From: an uncultured Erythrobacter sp.
Lineage (GTDB): Bacteria; Pseudomonadota; Alphaproteobacteria; Sphingomonadales; Sphingomonadaceae
Reading direction: 5' to 3'
Assembly: GCA_947501005.1 (NCBI GenBank)
Contig: CANMTU010000001.1
Span: 1,140,501-1,204,500, forward strand
Length of the DNA stretch: 64,000 nucleotides
Shown: in pieces, positions 18,554-27,454 of the stretch
Position numbering within the stretch: the stretch's first letter is position 1
How the letters are laid out: every line of letters starts with the position of its first letter
Notes under the pieces: model-generated
The model's database searches: none
Told to the model about the DNA's origin: nothing
Seen by the model: the letters and a program-made list of their open reading frames with translations, nothing else
Made by a program: the position numbers and the translations under genes

Positions 18554-19870
18554 CTACTCCGCCGCCGCCAGCGCGCCCGCCACCGGGCCGAGCATGCCGT
18601 CGAGCGCGGGGTCCTGCGGCAGGTCGAGCAGTTCGCGGATCAGCGGATTGATATCAACATTGTCGAACCGTTCCAGCCGCTTGCCGCGCGCGAAACGCGG
18701 GCCGGTGGCAATGAACAGCGCCGCCATTTCGGGGGCGAAATTGTCGTAACCATGATTGCCGCCGATCCGCTCTTCGCTGCGGCGTTCGGGGAAGATCTGC
18801 CAGCCGGTCTGCGCGAGGCACAGATAGGCCGGGATGCGCGGGCTCGTGCCGTAGCGGAACCGTGCCGGTATCGCGTCCTTGCGCCAGCATTCCATATGCT
18901 TGTGCGGCGCCAGCAGCGCCGCTTCCAGCTCCGCCTCGCGGCCCGGCACGGGATTGAGGCTGGCATAGGGGCCGGCCTCGACCAGACGATAGGCATCGCG
19001 CGCGATCACCCGGTCGAGCTCGACCGTCCGGCTGGTGCGCGTTTCCGCCATGCCGTGATCCGAGGTGATGATAAGGTTCGCCGGTTGGCCGAGCGCCTCG
19101 AGGCCAGCGAGGAGCGCGGCGATGTCTTGATCGACTGCGGCGATGGCCTCGTTCACCGCCGCGCCGTCAGGACCGCTTTCGTGGCCCGCCGTATCGACCT
19201 CGTCGAAATACAGGGTGACGAACTGCGGGCGGATATCGGCGGGGCGGCGCAGCCAGTCGATCACGGTGTTGACCCGCTGGGTCGGCGAGACCGCCTGATC
19301 GAACGCCGTCCAGTCCTGCGGGCGAGTGCCGCCTTCGATCTTGCCGTAACTGTCGGGGACCACTTCGCCCCCATAGGCGACGGCCGAGCCGGGCCAGAAC
19401 ATCGCCGCGGTGCGGATGCCCGCTTTCTCCGCCGTCACCCAGATCGGCTCGCGCCCGTTCCAGAAATAGGGATCGGTCGTCGCCATGGTGAACTTGTCCT
19501 CGGCGCGCGAGGGGTCGGTGAAGCTGTTGGCGACGATCCCGTTATGGTCGGGCACATAGCCGGTAACCTCGGCCCAGTGATTGGGAAAGGTCTTGGACGG
19601 GAAGGAGGGCCGCATCGATGCCGTCACCCCGCGCCGCGCCAGAGCGGAGAGGGCGGGGGTGAGGCCGCGCTCAAGATAGTCGGGCCGGAACCCGTCGATC
19701 GATACGAGGATCGTCACCGGCTCGCGCAGTTCCGCCGCAGCGACAGTCGTGGGCGGGGCGGCTGCGGGCGCGTCGGCAGGACCGGCAACGCAGCCGGAGA
19801 GCAGCATTGCCGCCGTCGCCGCGAGCGACGCGGCTGCCGCACGCCAGGAAAGAGTTCGCCGGGCTTTCAT
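18554..19870 (-). CDS. Nucleotide pyrophosphatase/phosphodiesterase (NPP) family lipoprotein
   Basis: A 438-residue alkaline-phosphatase-superfamily enzyme predicted to be exported and lipidated (lipobox AAMLLSGC near residue 27). Metal and nucleophile motifs are present: SIDGFRPDYL (metal Asp), FPSKTFPNHW (Thr nucleophile), DEVDTAGHESGP, TSDHGM and GGNHGYDN. Relatives hydrolyse nucleotide or phospholipid phosphodiesters in the periplasm. Its ATG overlaps the stop of the VOC gene by 4 bases (ATGA), so it is likely co-translated. Confidence 0.92.
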   Translation of the reverse strand: MKARRTLSWRAAAASLAATAAMLLSGCVAGPADAPAAAPPTTVAAAELREPVTILVSIDGFRPDYLERGLTPALSALARRGVTASMRPSFPSKTFPNHWAEVTGYVPDHNGIVANSFTDPSRAEDKFTMATTDPYFWNGREPIWVTAEKAGIRTAAMFWPGSAVAYGGEVVPDSYGKIEGGTRPQDWTAFDQAVSPTQRVNTVIDWLRRPADIRPQFVTLYFDEVDTAGHESGPDGAAVNEAIAAVDQDIAALLAGLEALGQPANLIITSDHGMAETRTSRTVELDRVIARDAYRLVEAGPYASLNPVPGREAELEAALLAPHKHMECWRKDAIPARFRYGTSPRIPAYLCLAQTGWQIFPERRSEERIGGNHGYDNFAPEMAALFIATGPRFARGKRLERFDNVDINPLIRELLDLPQDPALDGMLGPVAGALAAAE

Positions 19871-20238
19871 CGCTGTGCCTTTCTAGATGTCTTGATCGAT
19901 AGCAGATATCCGTCGGGACTGCGGAAATATTGCCACCGCTGATCGTCCCACGATCCCGGCGGGCCGACCAGATCGACGCCGCGATCCGCCAGGGCGGCAC
20001 GCGCCGCATCGAAATCGTCGACCTCGAACGCGACCGTCGGCGGCGTGTTGTTGGCCTTTCCGGGTCCGTCGCGTCCGAACAGTTCGACCTGCTGCCCCGC
20101 CGGGGTCGCCAATATGGCCTGCCGTTCGACTTCGACCACGACATCGAGGCCGAGCGTGTCGCGGAACAGAGCGAAGGTTTCCTCGTACCGGTCGGTGCCG
20201 ACGTCCAGCCAGCTGATGCCGAGGACGCGGAACGCCAT
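19867..20238 (-). CDS. VOC family (glyoxalase/bleomycin-resistance fold) protein
   Basis: A 123-residue product with two beta-alpha-beta-beta-beta halves: RVLGISWLDVGTDRYEETFALF at the start and the ending YFRSPDGYLLSIK, where Glu/His-type metal ligands usually lie. It could be a lyase, dioxygenase or binding protein; the sequence does not say which. Its start overlaps the ychF stop by one base and its stop overlaps the next gene by 4 bases, so it sits in the ychF transcription unit. Confidence 0.85.
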   Translation of the reverse strand: MAFRVLGISWLDVGTDRYEETFALFRDTLGLDVVVEVERQAILATPAGQQVELFGRDGPGKANNTPPTVAFEVDDFDAARAALADRGVDLVGPPGSWDDQRWQYFRSPDGYLLSIKTSRKAQR

Positions 20239-21338
20239 CAGACGTTGAACTTGAACAGCATCACGTCCCCGTCCTGCACGAGGTATTCCTTGCCCTCCTG
20301 ACGCAGCTTGCCTGCCTCGCGCGCGCCGCTTTCCCCGCCCAGCGCGACGTAATCGTCGAAGGCGATGGTTTCGGCGCGGATGAAGCCCTTTTCGAAATCG
20401 GTATGGATCTCGCCTGCCGCCTGCGGCGCCCGCGCGCCTTGCGGATAGGTCCAGGCGCGGGCTTCCTTGGGGCCGGCGGTGAAGAAGGTGTTGAGGCCCA
20501 GCAGCGTGTAGCCCGCCCGGATCACGCGGCTGAGCCCGCTTTCCTCGAGCCCGAGTTCCGCCAAATATTCGCCGCGATCCTCCGGGTCCATTCCGACAAG
20601 TTCGCTCTCGATGGCCGCCGAGACGACGACCGCCTGCGCACCCTCGCGCTCCGCCTTGGCGAACACTTCGGCGGACAGGGCGTTGCCCTCCGCCGCGTCT
20701 TCTTCCGCGACGTTGCAGACATAGAGGACCGGTTTGGCGGTGAGCAGCTGCGCCTGCGCGAACAGGCGCGCCTCCTCCTCGTCCTTCGGTTCGGTCAGCC
20801 GGGCAGGCTTGCCGTCGCGCAGCAGGTCGAGCGCCTGGCCGAGCACGCTGGCGAGGATCCTGGCTTCCTTGTCGCCGCCGGTCGCGCGCTTGGCCGCGGC
20901 GGGAACGCGCTTTTCGAGGCTTTCCAGGTCCGACAGCATCAGTTCCGTCTCGACCACTTCGGCGTCCGCGATGGGATCGACCTTGTTGGCGACATGCTGG
21001 ATATCGTCATCCTCGAAACAGCGCAGGACGTGGACGATGGCATCGACCTCGCGGATATTGCCGAGGAACTGGTTGCCGAGACCTTCGCCCTTGCTCGCCC
21101 CTTTGACGAGGCCGGCGATGTCGACGAAGGCCAGCTGCGTCGGCACGATCTTGGCCGATTTCGCGATGCCCGCGATCTTCTCCAGCCGGGCGTCGGGCAC
21201 CGCGACCTGCCCGACATTGGGTTCGATTGTGCAGAAGGGATAGTTCGCGGCCTGTGCGGCCTGCGTCTCGGTCAAAGCGTTGAACAGGGTGGACTTGCCG
21301 ACATTCGGCAGGCCGACGATCCCGCAGCGGAAACCCAT
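20238..21338 (-). CDS. ychF: Redox-regulated ATPase YchF (OLA1 family)
   Basis: A 366-residue Obg-family P-loop protein that prefers ATP. Seen: P-loop GLPNVGKSTLFNAL at residue 8, FVDIAGLVKGASKGEGLGNQ (switch and G3), the NxxE-type G4 (YVCNVAEED) in place of NKxD, and a C-terminal TGS domain (FFTAGPKEARAW ... FIRAETI). It binds ribosomes and stress factors. GGAG six bases before ATG fixes the start. The usual pth-ychF order is kept, with one extra gene in between. Confidence 0.97.
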   Translation of the reverse strand: MGFRCGIVGLPNVGKSTLFNALTETQAAQAANYPFCTIEPNVGQVAVPDARLEKIAGIAKSAKIVPTQLAFVDIAGLVKGASKGEGLGNQFLGNIREVDAIVHVLRCFEDDDIQHVANKVDPIADAEVVETELMLSDLESLEKRVPAAAKRATGGDKEARILASVLGQALDLLRDGKPARLTEPKDEEEARLFAQAQLLTAKPVLYVCNVAEEDAAEGNALSAEVFAKAEREGAQAVVVSAAIESELVGMDPEDRGEYLAELGLEESGLSRVIRAGYTLLGLNTFFTAGPKEARAWTYPQGARAPQAAGEIHTDFEKGFIRAETIAFDDYVALGGESGAREAGKLRQEGKEYLVQDGDVMLFKFNV

Positions 21339-21400
21339 GATATACTCCGATTACAGATTTTGCCGCGCCTCTAGTCGCCAATGCGGCGATGCGCCACCTT

Positions 21401-22048
21401 TTAGCGCGCCGGCGCCTCGCCCCCGCCGCCGAACAGACAGCCGAGACGGCGCATTTCCTTCATCAGGTAGTGGAGCGCAAAGACATCGTACGCTGCGTGC
21501 GCGATCATCACGAGGACGAGGCTGCCCGTGGCGTGATAGATCGTCCCGAACAGCAGCCCGATGGCGAAGATGATCCCCATGATGGGAGGCTTGCTCAGAT
21601 GGACCACGGCGAAGAGGGCGGAGGCGATCAGGATGCCCGCGAGCGGCCCGAGATAGTCGATCAGCAGGGTTTGCAAGCCGCCGCGAAACAGCGCCTCCTC
21701 GCCGACGCCCGCGCCGATCGAGATCAGCACGACCATCGGCAAACTCAGCCGGTCGCCGAGGAAGCCGTAGGTCTTGCTCTGCATGCGGACGAACCGCTCG
21801 CTGATGCGGGGAAAGATCTTGAAGCCGAGATACGCCGCCGCGATCAGCGCGCCGCCAAGAGCGAGACCCGGAAGGATAGCATCGGGCGAGAGGCGAACGA
21901 AGTCGGCGAGCGGCCGTCCGGACCAGGACCACAAGGCAAGGCCGATCACGGCGAAGACCGCGAATTGCAGACATAGGGCAACGGCAAGCTTGCGAGTGGA
22001 AAGCGGCCGCCCCGCGGGCGCGGGTTCCGGGTCTTGCGCGCCGTTCAC
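21401..22048 (-). CDS. CPBP family intramembrane metalloprotease
   Basis: A 215-residue membrane protein with about six hydrophobic segments and the CPBP/Abi catalytic motifs: GVGEEALFRG (EExxxR), FAVVHL (FxxxH) and a late HAAYD. These are the glutamate and histidine ligands of the Rce1-like protease site. Substrate unknown; relatives act in prenyl-protein processing or bacteriocin immunity. It starts 3 bases after the pth stop, so it is very likely in the same operon. Confidence 0.92.
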   Translation of the reverse strand: MNGAQDPEPAPAGRPLSTRKLAVALCLQFAVFAVIGLALWSWSGRPLADFVRLSPDAILPGLALGGALIAAAYLGFKIFPRISERFVRMQSKTYGFLGDRLSLPMVVLISIGAGVGEEALFRGGLQTLLIDYLGPLAGILIASALFAVVHLSKPPIMGIIFAIGLLFGTIYHATGSLVLVMIAHAAYDVFALHYLMKEMRRLGCLFGGGGEAPAR

Positions 22049-22051
22049 GTT

Positions 22052-22621
22052 TCAGCCCTGCTGGCGCAGAGCCACATCGCTCATGAAGCGGGGGCCGTCA
22101 TTCTCCGCGAGCCAGCGGGCTTCCGCGCCGATTGCGGCGAGCATGTCGGAAAGGTCGTCCATCTCCGCCTTGCCATAATTGCCGAGGACGTGGCCATTCA
22201 CCCGGTCCTTGCTGCCCGGATGGCCGATGCCGATCCGCACGCGGCGGAAATCGGGGCCGAGATGCTGATCGATACTGCGCAGGCCGTTATGGCCAGCAAG
22301 GCCCCCTCCGTGGCGCACCTTGACCTTGCACGGCGCCAGGTCGAGCTCGTCATGGAAGACGGTGAGCGCATCGGTTTCGAGCTTGTAGAAGCGCATCGCC
22401 TCGCCCACCGCGCGGCCGCTTTGGTTCATGAAGGTCGCCGGCTTCAACAGCAGGATTTTCTCCCGCCCGATCCGCCCTTCCTGCGCCCAGCCGGAGAACT
22501 TCTTCTGCACCGGGCCGAAATCGTGCATCTCGGCGATGACGTCCACCGCCATGAAGCCGACATTGTGACGGTGCAGCGCATATTGCGGGCCGGGATTGCC
22601 GAGACCTGTCCAGATTTGCAT
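22052..22621 (-). CDS. pth: Peptidyl-tRNA hydrolase
   Basis: A 189-residue cytosolic enzyme that frees tRNA from dropped-off peptidyl-tRNA. Seen: WTGLGNPGPQYALHRHNVGF with the catalytic His, KPATFMNQSG, FHDELDL and GGGLAGHNGLRS. Length and motifs are typical. It is normally directly after rplY; here a short-chain dehydrogenase gene lies between them. Confidence 0.97.
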   Translation of the reverse strand: MQIWTGLGNPGPQYALHRHNVGFMAVDVIAEMHDFGPVQKKFSGWAQEGRIGREKILLLKPATFMNQSGRAVGEAMRFYKLETDALTVFHDELDLAPCKVKVRHGGGLAGHNGLRSIDQHLGPDFRRVRIGIGHPGSKDRVNGHVLGNYGKAEMDDLSDMLAAIGAEARWLAENDGPRFMSDVALRQQG

Positions 22622-22664
22622 GGCCCGCCCTTAAACCCTGGCGAGCCGAGGGCAAGCCGGTGCG

Positions 22665-23660
22665 TCAGTCATGCACCGCCCGCACCATGGGGCCGGCGCG
22701 GCCCGAACCGCCGAGCCAGTCGAGCTGGGTCTGCGCGCTCACCCGGTTGATCGCGGTCTGCGGGATCGGGCTGGCGCTGACCGGGCGGCGCAGTGGGCGC
22801 GTTCCGGCCGGCATGGCGACGAGGGCGACGATGGCGCGCGGCACGTCCATCGGATCGGCGCTGCGGCCCGAACCGTCTTCCGTGCCCATGGCGGCGACGA
22901 CCTGTGGCCAGCCGTTCTTGTGTTCCTCCGCCGCGCGTTCTTTCAAGGCGCCGGTATAGATGTTGCGGTTCACCCAGACCTCGGTGGGATAGCCGCCCGG
23001 CTCGATGATGGTGACGTCGATATTGTGCGGCACCAGCTCGTAGGCGAGTTGTTCGCTCAGCGCCTCGAGCGCGAATTTCGTCGCCGAGTAATGCCCCCCG
23101 AACGGGATGATCACCCGGCCGAGCTGCGAACTGATCTGGACGATCTGCCCGCTGCCCCGCTCGCGCATCGCGGGCAGGGCGGCGCGGGCGACGCGGTGCG
23201 CGCCGAAGACGTTGGTGTCGAAGATCGCCTGCGTCGCTTCCATGTCCTGCACTTCGACCGGGCCGCTGATGCCGATGCCGGCATTGTTGACGATCACGTC
23301 GAGCGCGCCGCCCGCCAGCCGTTCTGCCTCGGCGACGGCGCGTTCGACCTGGTCATCGTCGCGCACGTCGAGTTCGAGCACGGTGATATCGAGTTCGTCG
23401 CGCGCCGCGAGCCGAGTCAACTCGTCTGCTTCGGGGCGAGGGAGGTTGCGCATGGTGGCGAACACCTTGGCGCCGAGCCGCGCGTAATGTTCCGCGCCGA
23501 GCCGGCCGAACCCGCTGGAGCAGCCGGTGATGAGGATCGACTTGCCCGCCAGATTGGGCGTGCCCTGGACGGGATCGGATTGCGCGCGGCCGGCAGTGGC
23601 GACCAGAGTGCCGGCCGCGGCGGCGGAGGCAAGCAGGGTGCGGCGGTTGAGGTTGGGCAT
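22665..23660 (-). CDS. Tat-exported short-chain dehydrogenase/reductase (SDR)
   Basis: A 331-residue protein with a twin-arginine signal (NRRTLLASAAAAGTLVATA, residues about 4-22) followed by a classical SDR: cofactor motif TGCSSGFG, NNAG, and the catalytic Ser plus YSATK. Export of a folded NAD(P)-dependent enzyme by Tat is uncommon, as the cofactor must be bound beforehand. The start ATG places the RR pair at residues 5-6; an in-frame ATG 15 codons upstream would bury the signal. Substrate unknown. Confidence 0.9.
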   Translation of the reverse strand: MPNLNRRTLLASAAAAGTLVATAGRAQSDPVQGTPNLAGKSILITGCSSGFGRLGAEHYARLGAKVFATMRNLPRPEADELTRLAARDELDITVLELDVRDDDQVERAVAEAERLAGGALDVIVNNAGIGISGPVEVQDMEATQAIFDTNVFGAHRVARAALPAMRERGSGQIVQISSQLGRVIIPFGGHYSATKFALEALSEQLAYELVPHNIDVTIIEPGGYPTEVWVNRNIYTGALKERAAEEHKNGWPQVVAAMGTEDGSGRSADPMDVPRAIVALVAMPAGTRPLRRPVSASPIPQTAINRVSAQTQLDWLGGSGRAGPMVRAVHD

Positions 23661-23702
23661 GACAACTCCTCTTGAATGGCCGCAACCTAACCCATCCGGA
23701 GC

Positions 23703-23743
23703 CAAAACGAAAACGCCGGACTTCTTTGACGAAGCCCGGCGTT
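23703..23743 (-). terminator. Rho-independent terminator after rplY
   Basis: Read on the minus strand, the inverted repeat AACGCCGG...CCGGCGTT (23712-23743) has an inner CTTC/GAAG extension and is followed by a T-rich run (TTTTCGTTTT). It ends the rplY transcript and separates it from the SDR-pth operon. Confidence 0.85.
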
Positions 23744-23770
23744 CCGAAAATTTGGGAAAGGAGAGGAAGC

Positions 23771-24463
23771 TTACTCGCTCTTGTCTTCCTGTTCCTGCGC
23801 GGCGTCGTCGTCCGGGCCCAGTTCGGTCGCGGCGGTTTCGCCCGGTTCCATGTCCTCGCCCGTCTGGTCGGAGGATTCGTCGCCGGCCTTGCGCAGCGCG
23901 GACGGAGCCACAAGCGTGGCGATGGTGAAGTCGCGATCGGTGATGGCGCTTTCCGAACCCTCGGGCAGCGAGACTTCGCTGATGTGAATCGAATCGCCGA
24001 CTTCCTTGCCGGTCACATCGATTTCGATCTCGCCCGGGATCTTGTCGGCATCGCAGACCAGTTCGAGCTCGTGACGGACCACGTTCAGCACGCCGCCCTT
24101 CTTCAGGCCGGGGCTAGCTTCTTCGTTGGTGAAGACGACCGGTACGCTGACATCGACCTTCGCGCCCTTGGCAAGGCGGAAGAAGTCGACATGCTCGGGA
24201 CGGTCCTTGACCGGGTGCAGAGCGACGTCCTTCGGCAGCGTGCGGATGGTCTGGCCGCCGAGGTCGATATTGACGATCGAGTTCATGAAGTGGCCGGTGT
24301 TGAGCTGTTTGACCAGCTCCTTCAGCTCCACATGGATCATCACGGGTTCTTCCTTGCCGCCATAGATGACGGCGGGAACACGGCCTTCGCGGCGCAATTG
24401 ACGGGAGGCTCCCTTGCCAGCCCGTTCGCGCGCCTCGGCCGGCAGGGTCAGAGCGTCGCTCAT
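23771..24463 (-). CDS. rplY: 50S ribosomal protein L25/general stress protein Ctc
   Basis: A 230-residue Ctc-type L25 that binds 5S rRNA. The N-terminal domain ([25 protein letters not shown]) is followed by the long C-terminal TL5 domain and an acidic, disordered tail (EEDKSE-like), as in many alphaproteobacteria. GAAAGG nine bases before ATG is the ribosome site. It has its own terminator just downstream. Confidence 0.96.
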   Translation of the reverse strand: MSDALTLPAEARERAGKGASRQLRREGRVPAVIYGGKEEPVMIHVELKELVKQLNTGHFMNSIVNIDLGGQTIRTLPKDVALHPVKDRPEHVDFFRLAKGAKVDVSVPVVFTNEEASPGLKKGGVLNVVRHELELVCDADKIPGEIEIDVTGKEVGDSIHISEVSLPEGSESAITDRDFTIATLVAPSALRKAGDESSDQTGEDMEPGETAATELGPDDDAAQEQEDKSE

Positions 24464-24539
24464 TACAGATGCCTTTCGAATGCGTTAGAATGTTCGGTCC
24501 GCCACGCCTCCAGGGATGACCATGACGCCGAAGACCACG

Positions 24540-24567
24540 CGCATAACAGGGCGTGGGCAAAAAGCAA
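24540..24567 (-). promoter_or_regulatory. Possible promoter of rplY
   Basis: On the minus strand TTGCTT (24567-24562) and TATGCG (24545-24540) are 16 bases apart, leaving a leader of about 70 bases before the rplY start. The match is only moderate. Confidence 0.25.
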
Positions 24568-24570
24568 GCG

Positions 24571-25470
24571 TCAGGGCACGCGGGCGACGGTGTAGCCTGC
24601 ATCCCGAAGCAGGGCCGGCAAGCCTTGCGGGCCGAGCATATGACCGGCACCCACCGCGACGAGGGGCCGTTTTCCCGCCGCGATCAGCTGCGTGATACTT
24701 GCCGCCCAGGCGCGATTGCGCCGGTCGAGCAGGGTTTCGCGCAAGGCCGGATCGGCCAGCATCCCGCCCCCGGTGATCCGGCGCATCGCGGCGACGTCGC
24801 CGCGTTGCCATGCCTTGGCGAGGTTTCCGGAGGTTTGCTCGCCCGTCGCCGCCTCGGCCAGTACGGCGTTGAGGAAGCGGCGCTGTTCGTCTTCGGGCAG
24901 GGTGTCGAAAATCTCGAACTGGCGAACGGCGCCTTCCAGTTCGACCACCGACCCTGCGTCGAAGTCGGCGAGCAGCGCCCGGTCGACCCCGTTGCCGGAA
25001 TCGCCGGTTTGCGCCAGCTGCGCGAGCGCCAGCGCGGCGGCCCAGCTTTCCATCGCATCGAACTCGGCATCCGGGGTTGCCGATTGCCCTCGCAGCCGAC
25101 CGTACACGGCGCGCATGGCGGGATCGATCCGTTCCCCGAGCGGCTGGTTGGGCGGCTCGTCCACCGCCATCCGCTGAAAGAGGTTCTGCAACGCGGCGCC
25201 ATTGGCCAACCCGGCAATCTCGACCACGAGGAAATCCGCCTGTTCGACAGCCCGGTCGAGCGCGGGAAAGCGCCATTCGACCGCGTCGGGAAGGGCGTGG
25301 ACCGTGCCGAACAGCCAGCCGACCGCCGCACCTGACGCGTCCTGCACGACCCACATCGCCGGGTGCTGCTGCGGATCGCGCGGCTTGGGCTTCGAACAAC
25401 CCGCCGCCAACAGCAATGCGAGCAGAGCGAGGAGGGGGCAGACGACCATCCGCCCCCGGCCCACCGTCAT
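24571..25470 (-). CDS. TraB/GumN family protein, putative lipoprotein (copy 2)
   Basis: A 299-residue protein with a signal peptide and lipobox (LLALLLAAGC), then the TraB/GumN domain: WLFGTVHALPDAVEWRF near the N-terminus and the closing PLVAVGAGHMLGPQGLPALL. This fold (Tiki-like) has conserved Gly-x-x-His and Gly-His motifs suggestive of metal proteases, but the bacterial role is unknown. It is a paralogue of the next gene upstream, 41 bases away. The start could be ATG 25470 or 25449; neither has a strong ribosome site. Confidence 0.88.
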   Translation of the reverse strand: MTVGRGRMVVCPLLALLALLLAAGCSKPKPRDPQQHPAMWVVQDASGAAVGWLFGTVHALPDAVEWRFPALDRAVEQADFLVVEIAGLANGAALQNLFQRMAVDEPPNQPLGERIDPAMRAVYGRLRGQSATPDAEFDAMESWAAALALAQLAQTGDSGNGVDRALLADFDAGSVVELEGAVRQFEIFDTLPEDEQRRFLNAVLAEAATGEQTSGNLAKAWQRGDVAAMRRITGGGMLADPALRETLLDRRNRAWAASITQLIAAGKRPLVAVGAGHMLGPQGLPALLRDAGYTVARVP

Positions 25471-25511
25471 TGCGCGGAAATTCTGCAAGAACCGAAACCC
25501 GCAAAACGCCC

Positions 25512-26408
25512 TTACTGGACGCGCGTCACCTTGATGCCGCGTTCGGCGAGGTAATCCTGTACGCTTCTGGTGCCTGCCAGATGGCCCGCGCCGACGGCGA
25601 CGAACACGGTTCCCGGCTGTTCCATGCGATCGTCGATCCACTGCGCCCAGTTGGCGTTGCGCTGATAGAGCAGGATGTTCGCAAGTCCGGGATCGGTCAT
25701 GCTGTCGTTCATCAGTTCGGCGAGGAGGACGGCATCGCCCGCCGCCCATTCGGCGACCATCCTGTCCATGCTCGGCAGAACCTGGTCGAGCTGTTCGGTG
25801 GTGGCCATGAGGTATTCGATCTGCGCATCCTGCGGCAGACTGTCGAACAGGGCCATCTGCCCGTCGAGCGTCTCGAACGCGTCGCGCCGCTTGTCCGGCC
25901 CGGCGCGCTCGTCGATCACCGTCTCCACGCCCATTTCCGGCGTCCATCCGTTCTGCGTCAGTGGCAGGATCGACAGGGTGAGGGCCGCGAACCACGGTTC
26001 GAACCGGTCGAACGCGGCCGGCGGCATCGACAGCGAGGCCAGCGCCGCCTCGAAGGTCGCGCGCTGCTCGTCGCTCAGCATGTCGCGCAGCGACTGGCCG
26101 GCGGGCAGCAGCGCCCGCTTCATTACGATCTGCTGGCTCGCCGGATCCTTCATTGCGGACGCCGGTATCTCGGTCACCAGAACGTCCGCCCCGGTAAGCG
26201 CGCTTTCGACCTCGCCGCGATACCATTCCACATTCTGGGGCAGGGCATGGACCGTCCCGAACAGATACACCGTCGTATCTTCGTCCGCCGCTTTCCACAG
26301 GGCCGGGCCGGAGGTGCCCGCGGGCCGGGCGTCCGGCGCGGTGGCGCATCCTGGAAGGCTGACGGCAAGCACACTTGCCGCGACGAGCAGCGAACGGAAC
26401 GGGCGCAT
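25512..26408 (-). CDS. TraB/GumN family protein, putative lipoprotein (copy 1)
   Basis: A 298-residue paralogue of the downstream gene with the same layout: signal and lipobox (VLAVSLPGC), YLFGTVHALPQNVEWYRGEV, and terminal VFVAVGAGHLAGTRSVQDYL. AGGGAG eight bases before the ATG supports the start. It diverges from glyQ. The two copies share the opening and closing motifs but differ in the middle, so the duplication is old. Confidence 0.9.
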   Translation of the reverse strand: MRPFRSLLVAASVLAVSLPGCATAPDARPAGTSGPALWKAADEDTTVYLFGTVHALPQNVEWYRGEVESALTGADVLVTEIPASAMKDPASQQIVMKRALLPAGQSLRDMLSDEQRATFEAALASLSMPPAAFDRFEPWFAALTLSILPLTQNGWTPEMGVETVIDERAGPDKRRDAFETLDGQMALFDSLPQDAQIEYLMATTEQLDQVLPSMDRMVAEWAAGDAVLLAELMNDSMTDPGLANILLYQRNANWAQWIDDRMEQPGTVFVAVGAGHLAGTRSVQDYLAERGIKVTRVQ

Positions 26409-26554
26409 CGGGTTCTCCCTGTGTAGGCGTTCCCTATGCGCCGAACGCACTCGATTTGGCAAGCTTTCGGCACGGTTCGCCGCAATGAGGGCTGGATAAG
26501 CCGGTGCGCCCCTCGTTGACCGCCCCGGCCGGTTGCGGCATTGCGCGCCGCACT

Positions 26555-27454
26555 ATGACGCGCGATCCGCAAAACTCCTTTCAGGACATGATCCTTGCCC
26601 TCCACGATTTCTGGAGCGCGAAGGGGTGCCTGATTCTCCAGCCCTACGACATGCGGATGGGGGCGGGCACGTTCCACACCGCGACCACCCTGCGCGCCCT
26701 CGGCCCCGAACCATGGAACGCCGCCTTCGTCCAGCCGTGCCGCCGGCCGACCGACGGCCGCTATGGCGAGAACCCCAACCGGCTGCAGCATTACTACCAG
26801 TATCAGGTCATCCTGAAGCCGAGCCCGCCCGAGATCCAGGACTGGTATCTCGACAGTCTGCGCGTCATCGGCATCGATCCGCTGAAGCACGACATCCGCT
26901 TCGTGGAAGACGATTGGGAAAGCCCGACGCTGGGTGCCTGGGGCCTCGGCTGGGAAGTGTGGTGCGACGGGATGGAGGTGACGCAGTTCACCTATTTCCA
27001 GCAGATGGGCGGCTATGATTGCAAGCCGGTCGCGGGCGAACTGACCTACGGGCTCGAACGGCTGGCCATGTATATCCAGGGCGTCGACAACGTCTACGAT
27101 CTTGCCTTCAACGGGCGGGGCGTCAGCTATGGCGACGTGTTTTTCGAGAACGAGCGGCAGATGTCGAAATGGAATTTCGAGGTCGCCGATACCGCCGCCC
27201 TGTTCGACCTGTTCAACAAGGCCGAGGCGGAATGTCGCAACGCCCTTGCGGCGGAGGTTCCCATCGCCGCCTATGAACAGGCAGTCGAGGCGAGCCATAT
27301 CTTCAACCTGTTGCAGGCGCGCGGCGTGATCAGCGTGCAGGAACGCGCCAGCTATATGGGCCGGGTGCGCGATCTCGCCCGCGGATCCTGTGAGGCACAT
27401 ATGAAGAGGGAAGCGCCGCGCTGGGCGCAGGCCTTCCCCGAATGGTCGGCATGA
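26555..27454 (+). CDS. glyQ: Glycyl-tRNA synthetase, alpha subunit
   Basis: A 299-residue class II catalytic subunit that charges tRNA-Gly as an alpha2-beta2 enzyme. Typical blocks: [55 protein letters not shown] and [18 protein letters not shown] 26555 ([12 protein letters not shown]) is the natural start; an earlier in-frame ATG at 26504 adds an unlike leader. It overlaps the sulfotransferase-like gene by 4 bases. Confidence 0.98.
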   Translation: MTRDPQNSFQDMILALHDFWSAKGCLILQPYDMRMGAGTFHTATTLRALGPEPWNAAFVQPCRRPTDGRYGENPNRLQHYYQYQVILKPSPPEIQDWYLDSLRVIGIDPLKHDIRFVEDDWESPTLGAWGLGWEVWCDGMEVTQFTYFQQMGGYDCKPVAGELTYGLERLAMYIQGVDNVYDLAFNGRGVSYGDVFFENERQMSKWNFEVADTAALFDLFNKAEAECRNALAAEVPIAAYEQAVEASHIFNLLQARGVISVQERASYMGRVRDLARGSCEAHMKREAPRWAQAFPEWSA

